Part shown: positions 26,581-34,457 of the stretch, piece by piece | How positions within the stretch are numbered: the first letter of the stretch is position 1 | Layout: every line of letters begins with the position of its first letter | Assembly: GCF_021216675.1 (NCBI RefSeq) | Contig: NZ_CP086120.1 | Coordinates: forward strand, 4,090,501-4,154,500 | Direction of reading: 5' to 3' | Origin: Streptomyces gobiensis | Lineage (GTDB): Bacteria; Actinomycetota; Actinomycetes; Streptomycetales; Streptomycetaceae | DNA: 64,000 nucleotides | Translations under genes and position numbers: made by a program | Notes under the pieces: generated by a model | The model's input: only the letters and a program-made list of their open reading frames with translations | Told to the model about the DNA's origin: nothing | Database searches by the model: none

Positions 26581-28035
26581 ATGACCACCACTGTTGAGAC
26601 GGCCCCCGTGACTGGCGGGGCCACCGGCCGCGTCGCGCGGGTCATTGGTCCGGTCGTCGACGTGGAGTTCCCCGTCGACGCCATGCCGGAGATCTACAAC
26701 GCGCTGACGGTCGACGTCGCCGACCCGTCCCAGGACGGCAAGACCAAGACCCTGACCCTTGAGGTCGCGCAGCACCTGGGCGAGGGCATCGTCCGCGCGA
26801 TCTCCATGGAGCCCACCGACGGTCTGGTCCGCCAGGCCTCGGTGACCGACACCGGCGAGGGCATCACCGTCCCGGTCGGCGATGTCACCAAGGGCCGGGT
26901 GTTCAACACCCTGGGCCGGATCCTGAACGAGCCGGAGGCCGAGTCCGAGGTCACCGAGCGCTGGCCGATCCACCGCAAGGCCCCGGCCTTCGACCAGCTC
27001 GAGTCCAAGACCGAGATGTTCGAGACCGGCCTGAAGGTCGTCGACCTGCTGACCCCATATGTCAAGGGCGGCAAGATCGGCCTGTTCGGTGGTGCGGGCG
27101 TCGGCAAGACCGTCCTCATCCAGGAAATGATCATGCGTGTGGCCAAGCTGCACGAGGGCGTTTCCGTGTTCGCCGGTGTCGGCGAGCGCACCCGTGAGGG
27201 CAACGACCTGATTGAGGAAATGGCCGAGTCCGGCGTGCTGCCGCAGACCGCGCTGGTCTTCGGTCAGATGGACGAGCCCCCGGGCACCCGTCTGCGGGTC
27301 GCGCTGGCCGGTCTGACCATGGCGGAGTACTTCCGCGATGTGCAGAAGCAGGACGTGCTGTTCTTCATCGACAACATCTTCCGCTTCACCCAGGCCGGTT
27401 CCGAGGTCTCCACGCTGCTCGGCCGGATGCCCTCCGCGGTGGGCTACCAGCCGAACCTGGCCGACGAGATGGGCGTCCTCCAGGAGCGCATCACCTCGAC
27501 CCGCGGTCACTCGATCACCTCGATGCAGGCGATCTACGTCCCCGCGGACGACCTGACCGACCCGGCACCGGCGACCACGTTCGCGCACCTCGACGCGACG
27601 ACCGTGCTCTCCCGTCCGATCTCCGAGAAGGGCATCTACCCGGCGGTGGACCCGCTGGACTCGACGTCCCGGATTCTGGACCCGCGCTACATCTCGCAGG
27701 AGCACTACGACTGCGCCTCGCGCGTCAAGGGAATCCTGCAGAAGTACAAGGACCTCCAGGACATCATCGCCATTCTCGGTATCGACGAGCTCGGCGAGGA
27801 GGACAAGCTCACCGTCCACCGCGCCCGCCGTATCGAGCGCTTCCTGTCGCAGAACACCCACGCGGCGAAGCAGTTCACCGGCCTCGAAGGATCGGATGTT
27901 CCGCTGGACGAGTCCATCTCCGCGTTCAACGCGATCGCGAATGGTGACTTCGACCACTTCCCGGAGCAGGCGTTCTTCATGTGCGGTGGCCTGGATGACC
28001 TCAAGGCCAAGGCCAAGGAGCTCGGCGTCTCCTGA
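26581..28035 (+). CDS. atpD: F1Fo ATP synthase subunit beta
   Basis: This is the catalytic subunit, 484 residues. The P-loop is GGAGVGKTVLI near 170. The catalytic Glu is in GVGERTREGND, Walker B is VLFFIDNIFRFTQAGSEVS, and the signature PSAVGYQPNLADEMG is near 290. The start lies 2 bp after atpG. Confidence 0.98.
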   Translation: MTTTVETAPVTGGATGRVARVIGPVVDVEFPVDAMPEIYNALTVDVADPSQDGKTKTLTLEVAQHLGEGIVRAISMEPTDGLVRQASVTDTGEGITVPVGDVTKGRVFNTLGRILNEPEAESEVTERWPIHRKAPAFDQLESKTEMFETGLKVVDLLTPYVKGGKIGLFGGAGVGKTVLIQEMIMRVAKLHEGVSVFAGVGERTREGNDLIEEMAESGVLPQTALVFGQMDEPPGTRLRVALAGLTMAEYFRDVQKQDVLFFIDNIFRFTQAGSEVSTLLGRMPSAVGYQPNLADEMGVLQERITSTRGHSITSMQAIYVPADDLTDPAPATTFAHLDATTVLSRPISEKGIYPAVDPLDSTSRILDPRYISQEHYDCASRVKGILQKYKDLQDIIAILGIDELGEEDKLTVHRARRIERFLSQNTHAAKQFTGLEGSDVPLDESISAFNAIANGDFDHFPEQAFFMCGGLDDLKAKAKELGVS

Positions 28036-28046
28036 CGCGACTCCCG

Positions 28047-28074
28047 GTGCGGGGCGGGTCCGCCCGCCTCGCAC
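28047..28074 (+). other. Hairpin between atpD and atpC
   Basis: GTGCGGGGCGGG at 28047-28058 pairs with CCCGCCTCGCAC at 28063-28074 (one G-U), with a 4-base TCCG loop. It lies between beta and epsilon and could act as a partial terminator or mRNA processing barrier, lowering epsilon output relative to beta. Confidence 0.5.
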
Positions 28075-28120
28075 CGCACGCACCCTTTATCCTGTGAAAA
28101 CCCCAGTTTGAGGAGCCACT

Positions 28121-28504
28121 GTGGCTGAGCTGCACGTCGAGTTGGTCGCCGCCGACCGCAAGGTCTGGTCGGGCGAGGCCAGCCTGGTCGTCGCGCGCAC
28201 CTCGTCGGGTGAGATCGGTGTCATGCCCGGCCACCAGCCGCTGCTCGGTGTGCTGGCGTCCGGCCCGGTTACCATCCGTACAACCGGTGAAAGCGGCGAG
28301 GGCACGGTCATCGCCGCTGTGCACGGCGGCTTCATCTCATTCGCGGAGAACAAGCTTTCGCTGCTCGCGGAGATCGCCGAGCTGTCGTACGAGATCGATG
28401 CCGAGCGTGCTATGCGTGCGCTTGAGCAGGCCAAGGCGGACCAGGACGCCGCCGCCGAGCGGCGTGCCGATGTCCGGCTGCGGGCTGTGGCGGTCGCGCG
28501 CTGA
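28121..28504 (+). CDS. atpC: F1Fo ATP synthase subunit epsilon
   Basis: This 127-residue central-stalk subunit has an N-terminal beta-barrel (LHVELVAADRKVWSGEASLV, then GEIGVMPGHQPLLGVL). A single short C-terminal helix follows (RAMRALEQAKADQDAAAERR). GTG 28121 follows GAGGAGCC. It is the last gene of the operon. Confidence 0.95.
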   Translation: MAELHVELVAADRKVWSGEASLVVARTSSGEIGVMPGHQPLLGVLASGPVTIRTTGESGEGTVIAAVHGGFISFAENKLSLLAEIAELSYEIDAERAMRALEQAKADQDAAAERRADVRLRAVAVAR

Positions 28505-28526
28505 ACAGCCCGTACGTAGACGAAAC

Positions 28527-28575
28527 TCAGCCGCGGATGGCCCCGGAGCGTTGCTCCGGGACGGTCCGCGGCTGA
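28527..28575 (+). terminator. Terminator of the atp operon
   Basis: Two nested stems: TCAGCCGCGGA (28527-28537) pairs with TCCGCGGCTGA (28565-28575), and inside CCCGGAGC (28542-28549) pairs with GCTCCGGG (28553-28560). It begins 22 bp after the atpC stop. There is no strong U-tract. Confidence 0.75.
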
Positions 28576-28644
28576 AGCCATCATTGGTGCGGTCCGCGCA
28601 GAGCGCGCGGCACGCAGGGAACAACGCGAGGAGGTCGGTGAAAG

Positions 28645-29097
28645 ATGGTCCTCGCTCTGCTGCTGTGCGGACTGTTCCTTGTGCTGGTGCTGCTGGCGCT
28701 CTTTGTCTTCGGACTGCGTCGGCGGCTGATCCAGCGGCCTGGTGGGACCTTCGACTGCAGCCTGCGCTGGGCTGTGTCCGAGGCCGAGGCTGCTGACTCC
28801 AAGGGCAAGGGCTGGAGCTATGGGGTCGCCCGCTACAACGGTGACCGGATCGAGTGGTTCCGGGTCTTCTCCTACGCTCCCCGCCCACGGCGGATCCTGG
28901 AGCGGGAGGCGATCGAGGTGCTGAAGCGGCGTACGCCGTGCGGTGAGGAGGAGCTGGCGCTGCTGTCGGATGCGGTGGTGCTGGGTTGTCTGCACCGGGG
29001 GACCCGGGTGGAGCTCGCCATGAGCGAGGACGCGCTGACCGGTTTCCTCGCCTGGCTGGAGGCGGCCCCGCCCGGCCAGCGGGTCAACGTCGCGTAG
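28645..29097 (+). CDS. DUF2550 family membrane-anchored protein
   Basis: This 150-residue protein has one N-terminal transmembrane helix (LALLLCGLFLVLVLLALFVFG). A cytoplasmic domain follows with RLIQRPGGTFDCSLRW, GWSYGVARYNGD and the C-terminal LAMSEDALTGFLAWLEAAPPG-type segment. This is the conserved DUF2550 protein found directly after atpC in many actinobacteria; its function is unknown. ATG 28645 has GAGGAGG upstream. It is separated from atpC by the operon terminator. Confidence 0.88.
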   Translation: MVLALLLCGLFLVLVLLALFVFGLRRRLIQRPGGTFDCSLRWAVSEAEAADSKGKGWSYGVARYNGDRIEWFRVFSYAPRPRRILEREAIEVLKRRTPCGEEELALLSDAVVLGCLHRGTRVELAMSEDALTGFLAWLEAAPPGQRVNVA

Positions 29098-29105
29098 GGG
29101 GCTTT

Positions 29106-29259
29106 CCCCTGACCCTCCCCTTCCCGAAACTGGGGCTCCGCCCCAGACCCCGGTCCTCAATCGCCGGACGGGCTCGAAAATCGAGCCCGTCCGGCGATTG
29201 AGGACACATTTCGGGAAGGTGGGGGCACCTCCCAGCGGTAGCTGGGGGAGGGTCAGGGG
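29106..29259. repeat. Composite hairpin locus C between convergent genes
   Basis: An outer inverted repeat (29106-29129 versus 29209-29219 plus 29246-29259) encloses a small CTGGGGC/GCCCCAG hairpin at 29130-29146. It also encloses a perfect 25-bp inverted repeat, 29153-29177 versus 29181-29205, with a 3-base AAA loop. The right outer arm is split by a 26-bp segment that belongs to the 30-bp mini-hairpin family. It lies between the DUF2550 and chitinase stops and probably terminates both strands. Confidence 0.85.
29221..29250 (+). repeat. 30-bp mini-hairpin copy 1
   Basis: This copy begins GGGGGCACCTCCCAGC and ends GCTGGGGGAG, with GGTA between the arms. It is identical to 39964-39993 and to the reverse complement of 55043-55072. 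It interrupts one arm of the surrounding inverted repeat. Confidence 0.85.
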
Positions 29260-29304
29260 AACACAGCCCGGAGAGGCGGGGCGGACCGCCTCCCCGGGCG
29301 CGGG

Positions 29305-30954
29305 CTAGGAGAGCCCGTTGTGGATGGCGGTGATCAGCTCACCGTTCGCCGTGTCACCGCTGAACTCCCAGAAGAACGCACCGCCCAGCCCCTGCTGCTT
29401 GGCATAGCTCATCTTGCCGCCAATGGTGCCGGGAGTGTCATAGCTCCACCACTGACTGCCGCAGTGCGCATACGCCGTCCCGGCAACCGTGCCATTGGCC
29501 GGACAGCGGTTCTTGAGGACCTTGTAGTCCTCAATGCCCTGCTCATACGTGCCGGGAGCCGGACCGCTCGCGCTGCCGCCGGGGGCGCTCTGGCTGACGC
29601 CGGTCCAGCCACGCCCGTAGAAGCCGATGCCGAGCAGCAGTTTCTTCGCCGGGACGCCCTTGGCCTTGAGCTTCTGGATGGCAGCGTCGGAGTTGAAGCC
29701 ATCCTGTGGAATGCCGTCGTACGACCGCAGCGGGGAGTGCGGGGCCGTTGGGCCCTGCGCCGCCCAAGCGCCGAAGAAGTCGTACGTCATCACGTTGTAC
29801 CAGTCGGTGTACTGGGCCGCTCCGGCATAGTCCGCCGCGTCGATCTTGCCGCCGCTGGAAGCGTCGGCGGTGATGGCCGCGGTCACCAGCTGATTGCCGA
29901 ACTCGGCGCGGAACGCCTGCATCATGTTCCGCATCACCGCCGGGCCGCTGCTGTCACAGCTCAGCCCGCAGGCGTTGGGATACTCCCAGTCCAGGTCGAT
30001 CCCGTCGAAGACATCCGCCCAGCGCGAGTCATTGACCAGTTCATTGCAGGACTTGGCGAAGGCGGCAGGGTTCTTCATGGCGTCACCGAAGCCGCCGGAC
30101 CAGGTCCAGCCGCCGAAGGACCACAGGATCTTGATGTGCGGGTACCTCTGCTTGAGCTTCTTGAGCTGGTTGAAGTTGCCGCGCAGCGGCTGGTCCCACG
30201 TATCGGCCTGGCCGTCGACGCTTTCGGCGGCGGTGTAGGCCTTGTCTATGGCCGCGTAGGAGTCGCCCATGGTGCACTTGCCGCCCTGGACATTGCCGAA
30301 GGCGTAGTTGATGTGGGTGAGTTTGTCCGCGGAGCCGCTGGTGACCAAATTCTTGACGTGGTAACCGCGGTCGTAGACACCCCACTCGACGAAGTAGCCG
30401 AGGTTGATGTGGTCACCACGGGGGCCACCCGGGTCACCGGGATCTCCTGGATCTCCCGGATCACCGGGGTCACCGGGGTCACCGGGGTCACCGGGGTCAC
30501 CGGGGTCGCCGGGGTCACCCGGTTCTCCCGGGTCACCTGAGCCATCGCAGGGGGCGCCATTGAGCTTGCACCGGCTCGGTTCTCCGCCGCCCGAGCCGAT
30601 GAAGCCGAAGCTGACGCTCGCACCGGGGGCGAGAGTGCCGTTCCAGCTCTTGTTCTTCGCGGTGAAGGTGCTGCCCGAGCTGGTGATGTCGGCGTCCCAG
30701 TGGGAGCTGACCGTGGTGCCCGTGGGGAAGGTCCACTCGACGGTCCAGCCGTTGAGGGTGGTGGTGCCGGTGTTCTTCACCGTCCACTTGCCCTCGAAGC
30801 CGGAGCCCCAGTCGGAGGACTTGGTGTACGTCGCTGTCGCGCTGGCGGCCTGGGCTGGGGAAGCCAGACCGACGAGTGCGGCAAGGGGGAGGGCCAGCGC
30901 GACGGCTGTCGCGACAACCCGGCGTCTGATGCGTCTTACGGTGCCTGATCTCAA
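29305..30954 (-). CDS. chiC: Secreted GH18 chitinase with CBM2 and Gly-Asp-Pro linker
   Basis: It hydrolyses chitin outside the cell. The TTG start at 30954 follows GAGGAG. The 549-residue protein has a Sec signal peptide of about 36 residues ending SPAQAASA. A CBM2 cellulose/chitin-binding domain follows (about 37-135, SDWGSGFEGKWTVKNTGTT). A linker of roughly a dozen Gly-Asp-Pro triplets comes next (about 145-190), then a GH18 domain with the catalytic DxxDxDxE as FDGIDLDWEYP near 314. The linker is collagen-like in composition. The gene is followed (5' side, same strand) by its two-component genes and is preceded by a chitinase-type operator. By gene order it corresponds to ChiC of S. coelicolor. 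Confidence 0.94.
   Translation of the reverse strand: MRSGTVRRIRRRVVATAVALALPLAALVGLASPAQAASATATYTKSSDWGSGFEGKWTVKNTGTTTLNGWTVEWTFPTGTTVSSHWDADITSSGSTFTAKNKSWNGTLAPGASVSFGFIGSGGGEPSRCKLNGAPCDGSGDPGEPGDPGDPGDPGDPGDPGDPGDPGDPGDPGDPGGPRGDHINLGYFVEWGVYDRGYHVKNLVTSGSADKLTHINYAFGNVQGGKCTMGDSYAAIDKAYTAAESVDGQADTWDQPLRGNFNQLKKLKQRYPHIKILWSFGGWTWSGGFGDAMKNPAAFAKSCNELVNDSRWADVFDGIDLDWEYPNACGLSCDSSGPAVMRNMMQAFRAEFGNQLVTAAITADASSGGKIDAADYAGAAQYTDWYNVMTYDFFGAWAAQGPTAPHSPLRSYDGIPQDGFNSDAAIQKLKAKGVPAKKLLLGIGFYGRGWTGVSQSAPGGSASGPAPGTYEQGIEDYKVLKNRCPANGTVAGTAYAHCGSQWWSYDTPGTIGGKMSYAKQQGLGGAFFWEFSGDTANGELITAIHNGLS
30427..30537 (-). repeat. 9-bp tandem repeat encoding the chitinase linker
   Basis: On the minus strand the unit GGnGAnCCn is repeated about 12 times, encoding Gly-Asp-Pro (one unit Gly-Glu-Pro). 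The central copies are nearly identical at the DNA level (caccggggt on the plus strand), so slippage is likely. Confidence 0.8.
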
Positions 30955-31056
30955 GGGGTGCTCCTCGAGCCTGAGGTCCGGAAACCCGGAGAGGAATGGG
31001 GGACCTGCGCCGCCGTGCGAGCATGCGTGAGGCCACGCTCACCGCAGTTGCCCGGG

Positions 31057-31098
31057 AGCGTAAGGAGGTCCAGACCTTTGGTCAATAGGTCTGGACCA
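31057..31098 (-). promoter_or_regulatory. Chitinase promoter with paired 12-bp operators
   Basis: On the minus strand TTGACC (31085-31080) and TACGCT (31062-31057) form a -35/-10 pair with a 17-bp spacer. Two 12-mers flank the -35: TGGTCCAGACCT at 31098-31087 and AGGTCTGGACCT at 31077-31066, centres 21 bp apart. Such paired repeats overlapping the -35 are the established signature of Streptomyces chitinase promoters, giving chitin induction and glucose repression. The 12-mers also resemble DasR sites (TGGTCTAGACCA). The -10 ends about 100 bp before the TTG start. Confidence 0.75.
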
Positions 31099-31106
31099 AA
31101 TTGGTT

Positions 31107-31766
31107 TCAGTTCCCCGCAACGCCCCATTCACGGGCGTGTACCGCGGCCTGCGTCCGGCTTTTCAGGCCGAGTTTGCCCAGCACCCGGCTGACATGTGTC
31201 TTCACCGTGGCCTCCGCCATGGTGAGGGACGCCGCGATCTCCGCGTTGGAGAGCCCTTCGCCCAGGCAGCCAAGCACCTCCCGCTCCCGCGAGGTGAGCG
31301 AGGCCAGCTCCGGCGGCGCGCTCGCGGCAGCGGGATTCGCGGCTCCCGGGGCCGCGAACTCACGGATCAGCCGACGGGTCACCGCCGGAGCGATCAGACC
31401 CTCACCGCGCGCCACCGTCCGTACCGCCTCAACCAGCGACGCCGCGTCGGTGTCCTTGAGCAGAAAGCCCGCCGCACCGGCGCGCAGCGCTCCGAAGACA
31501 TACTCATCCAGATCGAAGGTGGTCAGCACCAGCACATCCGCCAGCTCCTCCGTTACCACCGCGCGCGTGGCCGACACACCGTCAAGCCGTGGCATCTGGA
31601 TGTCCATCAGTACCAGATCGGGCCGCAGTTCACGGGCCAGCCGGACCGCCTCCGCACCGTCCCCGGCCTCTCCGATGACCTCGATCCCCGGGGCGTTACG
31701 GAGAATGAGGACCAGCCCGGCCCGTACGGCCGACTGGTCCTCGGCGACCAGAACCCGGATCGCCAT
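31107..31766 (-). CDS. chiR: LuxR/NarL-family response regulator, probable ChiR
   Basis: The start at 31766 gives MAIRVLVAEDQ; the frame to 31814 adds an unrelated Pro/Arg stretch. The 219-residue protein has a receiver domain with phospho-acceptor Asp55 in LVLMDIQMP and switch residues VLTTF and LLKD. A C-terminal LuxR helix-turn-helix is near 150-212 (LTSREREVLGCLGEGLSNAEIA). It lies between the sensor kinase and the chitinase, all on the minus strand, so it likely controls the chitinase promoter just downstream. By analogy with ChiR of other streptomycetes it activates chitinase transcription. Confidence 0.85.
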   Translation of the reverse strand: MAIRVLVAEDQSAVRAGLVLILRNAPGIEVIGEAGDGAEAVRLARELRPDLVLMDIQMPRLDGVSATRAVVTEELADVLVLTTFDLDEYVFGALRAGAAGFLLKDTDAASLVEAVRTVARGEGLIAPAVTRRLIREFAAPGAANPAAASAPPELASLTSREREVLGCLGEGLSNAEIAASLTMAEATVKTHVSRVLGKLGLKSRTQAAVHAREWGVAGN

Positions 31767-32950
31767 GTGCGCTGAGATCCTTCTTCCAGGGGGAGTACGG
31801 CCCGTACGAGCCAACTGCCGTCGTGCGGGCCGGCCTCGAACTCACCGCCCAGAAGCTCCACCCGCTCCCGCATCCCGATCAGCCCGGCGCCCGAGCCCGG
31901 CGCGCGCGGGCCTGGACGTACGCCGAGCGGGCTCATCACACGGACCGTCAGAGCATCCTCCCGGCACAGCCGCACGGTGACCTCCCCGGGTGCCGCGTGC
32001 TTCAGCGCGTTGGTGAGTGATTCCTGCACCACGCGGTAGGCCGTCAGCTCGATTGGCGCGGGCAGCGCGGAAGCACCGCCGACGTATGTCTCATCCCGCA
32101 GGACGAAGCTCAGCCCGCTGGCGACACCGCTCGTACGGACCTGCTCCACCAGCGAGCTCAACCCCGCGAGGGTCGGTGCGGCGCTGGGCTCGTCATCACC
32201 GCTCGTATCACGGAGGATGCCGATGAGGCGGCGCATCTCGGCCAGCCCCTGGACGCTGTTCTCCCGGATCACCGAGAGCGCGTCCCGGGCGGTCGCGCGG
32301 TCGTCCAGCGACTGGGCCGCCGTGGCGTGGATGGCGATCGCGGACAGATGGTTGGCCACCAGGTCATGCAACTCCCGGGCCATCCGGGCGCGCTCAGCGG
32401 TGACCGCCTGGGTGCGGTCCATCTCGGCGAGCAGCGCGGTCTGTTCGGCGCGCAGCCGCTCGGCGGCGGCGGCGTTGCGATGGTCCCGGATAATGATCGC
32501 GGTCCATGCGGGAGCGACCGTGATGAGCCCGCAAACGGCACCGAGCAGCAGTGCGTCCGGTTTACGGGAGGCGGCCAGCGTGCCGATGGTGACGGCCACC
32601 GTGAGGGCGACGCTCACCGGCAGCACGGCGCGGGACAGCCGGGGACCGCCGTAGAGCACGGCCGCGTAGACCACATCGGTGAACAGCACGATCGTCGCCA
32701 GCAGCGATCCCGTGAGCGTGTCCCCCACCAGCGCGGCCACGGCGATCCCCAGCGCCCAGGGCTGGCCGGTCCGCCGCCCCAGCACGGCCACGCACATCAC
32801 CACGAGCGGAATGAGCACCAGCGCCCCGTGTTCCCGGCCCAGCACCGGATTGCTGTAGAGCCCGAGCACCCACAGCAGCAGCCCGCTGAGCAGCCCGGCG
32901 ACGGCGATCAGCACATCGGCGCGATGGGGGCGGGGAAAGGGGCACCGCAT
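31607..32950 (-). CDS. chiS: HisKA_3-type sensor histidine kinase, probable ChiS
   Basis: The 447-residue protein has four to six N-terminal membrane helices (1-155) with almost no extracellular domain. It has an HisKA_3 dimerisation segment with phospho-acceptor His195 in ARMARELHDLVANH. The ATPase domain has N-box VVQESLTNALKHA and G-box GAGLIGMRERVELLGG. The kinase domain ends near residue 388. The frame then continues about 55 residues (RTWRSGFWSPRTSRPYG...) in a region that is the first 160 bp of chiR read in another frame. This long gene overlap is unusual; a lost stop codon is a possible cause. Confidence 0.85.
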   Translation of the reverse strand: MRCPFPRPHRADVLIAVAGLLSGLLLWVLGLYSNPVLGREHGALVLIPLVVMCVAVLGRRTGQPWALGIAVAALVGDTLTGSLLATIVLFTDVVYAAVLYGGPRLSRAVLPVSVALTVAVTIGTLAASRKPDALLLGAVCGLITVAPAWTAIIIRDHRNAAAAERLRAEQTALLAEMDRTQAVTAERARMARELHDLVANHLSAIAIHATAAQSLDDRATARDALSVIRENSVQGLAEMRRLIGILRDTSGDDEPSAAPTLAGLSSLVEQVRTSGVASGLSFVLRDETYVGGASALPAPIELTAYRVVQESLTNALKHAAPGEVTVRLCREDALTVRVMSPLGVRPGPRAPGSGAGLIGMRERVELLGGEFEAGPHDGSWLVRAVLPLEEGSQRTWRSGFWSPRTSRPYGPGWSSFSVTPRGSRSSERPGTVRRRSGWPVNCGPIWY

Positions 32951-33016
32951 GGCCCTATCTCAGCATGCCGACGGTAGAGTCGCGCCGACGAAGCGAAGCA
33001 ACTCAGGGGGATATCC

Positions 33017-33793
33017 ATGGTCTGGGTCGGCCTCATCGGCTTGGCGGTGGCGGTGGTGTGCGGATATCTGGCATGGGTCGCGAACACGCGTATCCGCTCG
33101 ATGGAGAGCACTGAGACCCTGTCGGTGAGCGACCTCAGGGCGCTGCGCTCGGCGGCCGTGGAGGCTGCCGGTGAGGGGCAGTTCCGCTACCGCTGCGAGG
33201 TTGTCGGTGCCGCCCGGGAGCACAAGAACGGGGCGTTGAGCTCCGAGCTGGAGAAGGTCGACTGTGTGTGGCACAAGCACAAGGTCACTCACAAGTACGA
33301 GGAGATCACCCGGGACAGCAAGGGCAGGCGGCAGCGCAGGACTCGGAGCGAGGTGGTCTCCCAGCACTCCAGCCCCACCGCCTTCTTCGTCGAGGACGCC
33401 ACCGGCAAGGTCGTGATACGCCCCGGCAAACACGACGTCATCGGGGCGGAGAAGGTGCTGGACCGCTTTGAGCAGCACCACGGCGACCGTGGCGGCCAGC
33501 TCAAGATCGGCCCGCTCACGCTGGGTTCCTCCCGCGGTGGCACGATCGGCTACAAGCACGAGGAGTGGGTGGTCCGTTCCGGCCGCCAGCTCTTCATCCA
33601 TGGCGAGGCCAGCGACGCGGGCGGCGGCCTGTCCATCGGTGCCCCAGCCGAGGGCGGCGTCTTCATCATGTCCACCAAGCCCCAGGATGAACTGATCCGG
33701 GGCGAGAACAACAAACTCCTGGGCTTCGGCATCGGTGCGGGCGCAGCCGCCCTGACGGGCGTGGTCTTTCTGATCCTCAGCTTTCTCAGCTGA
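33017..33793 (+). CDS. GIDE-domain membrane protein
   Basis: The 258-residue protein has an N-terminal membrane helix (VGLIGLAVAVVCGYLAWV), a soluble domain and a C-terminal helix (GIGAGAAALTGVVFLILSFLS). The soluble part (YRCEVVGAAREHKNGALSSE, VDCVWHKHKVTHKYEE, TAFFVEDATGKVVIRPG) matches the GIDE/BAM domain of the mitochondrial ligase MUL1. The RING finger is missing, so ubiquitin ligase activity is not implied. The bacterial function is unknown. It is divergent from chiS, 66 bp away, with AGGGGG upstream of the ATG. Confidence 0.85.
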   Translation: MVWVGLIGLAVAVVCGYLAWVANTRIRSMESTETLSVSDLRALRSAAVEAAGEGQFRYRCEVVGAAREHKNGALSSELEKVDCVWHKHKVTHKYEEITRDSKGRRQRRTRSEVVSQHSSPTAFFVEDATGKVVIRPGKHDVIGAEKVLDRFEQHHGDRGGQLKIGPLTLGSSRGGTIGYKHEEWVVRSGRQLFIHGEASDAGGGLSIGAPAEGGVFIMSTKPQDELIRGENNKLLGFGIGAGAAALTGVVFLILSFLS

Positions 33794-33901
33794 GCCCGGG
33801 CCCCCGGAGTACATCGAAAGTCGCAGCAGCGGTTCGTCATCGGCGACGACGAACCGCGGCGTATCGGCGGAGACGCTGGAGGGGAGTGAGAGGAGCTCCC
33901 C

Positions 33902-34444
33902 TTGATCATCGGCCTGATCATCGCCGCTGAGATCGGCTTCTGGGTGCTGCTGGCCGCCGGACTGAGCCTGCGCTATCTGGCGAAGATGCCGCGCCTTGGA
34001 GCAGCGGTGCTGCTCTGTGAGCCACTGCTGGAGGTGGTGCTGCTCATCGCCACCGCCATCGAGCTGAAGGGCGGCGCGGCACCGGGCTGGCGGCATGGCC
34101 TGGCCGCGGTGTACATCGGCTTTACGGTGACCCATGGCCACTACATGATCAAGTGGGCCGACGGTCACGTCGCCCACCGCCTCGCGGGAGGCCCCCCGCC
34201 GGTCAAGCCACCTCGCTACGGGATGGCGCGGGCCCTGCACGAGTGGAAGATGGCCGCCCGCGCGGTGGGCGCCGCGGCGATCGCCGCGGCGCTGCTTCAG
34301 GCCGCCGTCCGGTACGTCGGCGCCGCGGACCAGATCGTGCCGCTGCGCGACTGGCAGACGAAGATGGCCCTGGTCGCCGTGATCAGCGTGATCTGGGCGC
34401 TCACCTACACCCTGTGGCCCAAGAAGTCCCCCGCCAACGCATAG
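33902..34444 (+). CDS. Hypothetical integral membrane protein
   Basis: The 180-residue protein has about five hydrophobic segments (GLIIAAEIGFWVLLAAGLSL, AAVLLCEPLLEVVLLIATAI, LAAVYIGFTVTHGHYMIKW, AARAVGAAAIAAALLQAAV, MALVAVISVIWALTYTLW). A cytoplasmic loop HRLAGGPPPVKPPRYGMAR is Pro-rich. I do not recognise a characterised family. The TTG at 33902 has GAGGAG upstream. Conserved-looking polar residues inside the membrane (GHYMIKWADGH) might bind a ligand or metal. Confidence 0.75.
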   Translation: MIIGLIIAAEIGFWVLLAAGLSLRYLAKMPRLGAAVLLCEPLLEVVLLIATAIELKGGAAPGWRHGLAAVYIGFTVTHGHYMIKWADGHVAHRLAGGPPPVKPPRYGMARALHEWKMAARAVGAAAIAAALLQAAVRYVGAADQIVPLRDWQTKMALVAVISVIWALTYTLWPKKSPANA

Positions 34445-34457
34445 CGAGCGCGCCTGG

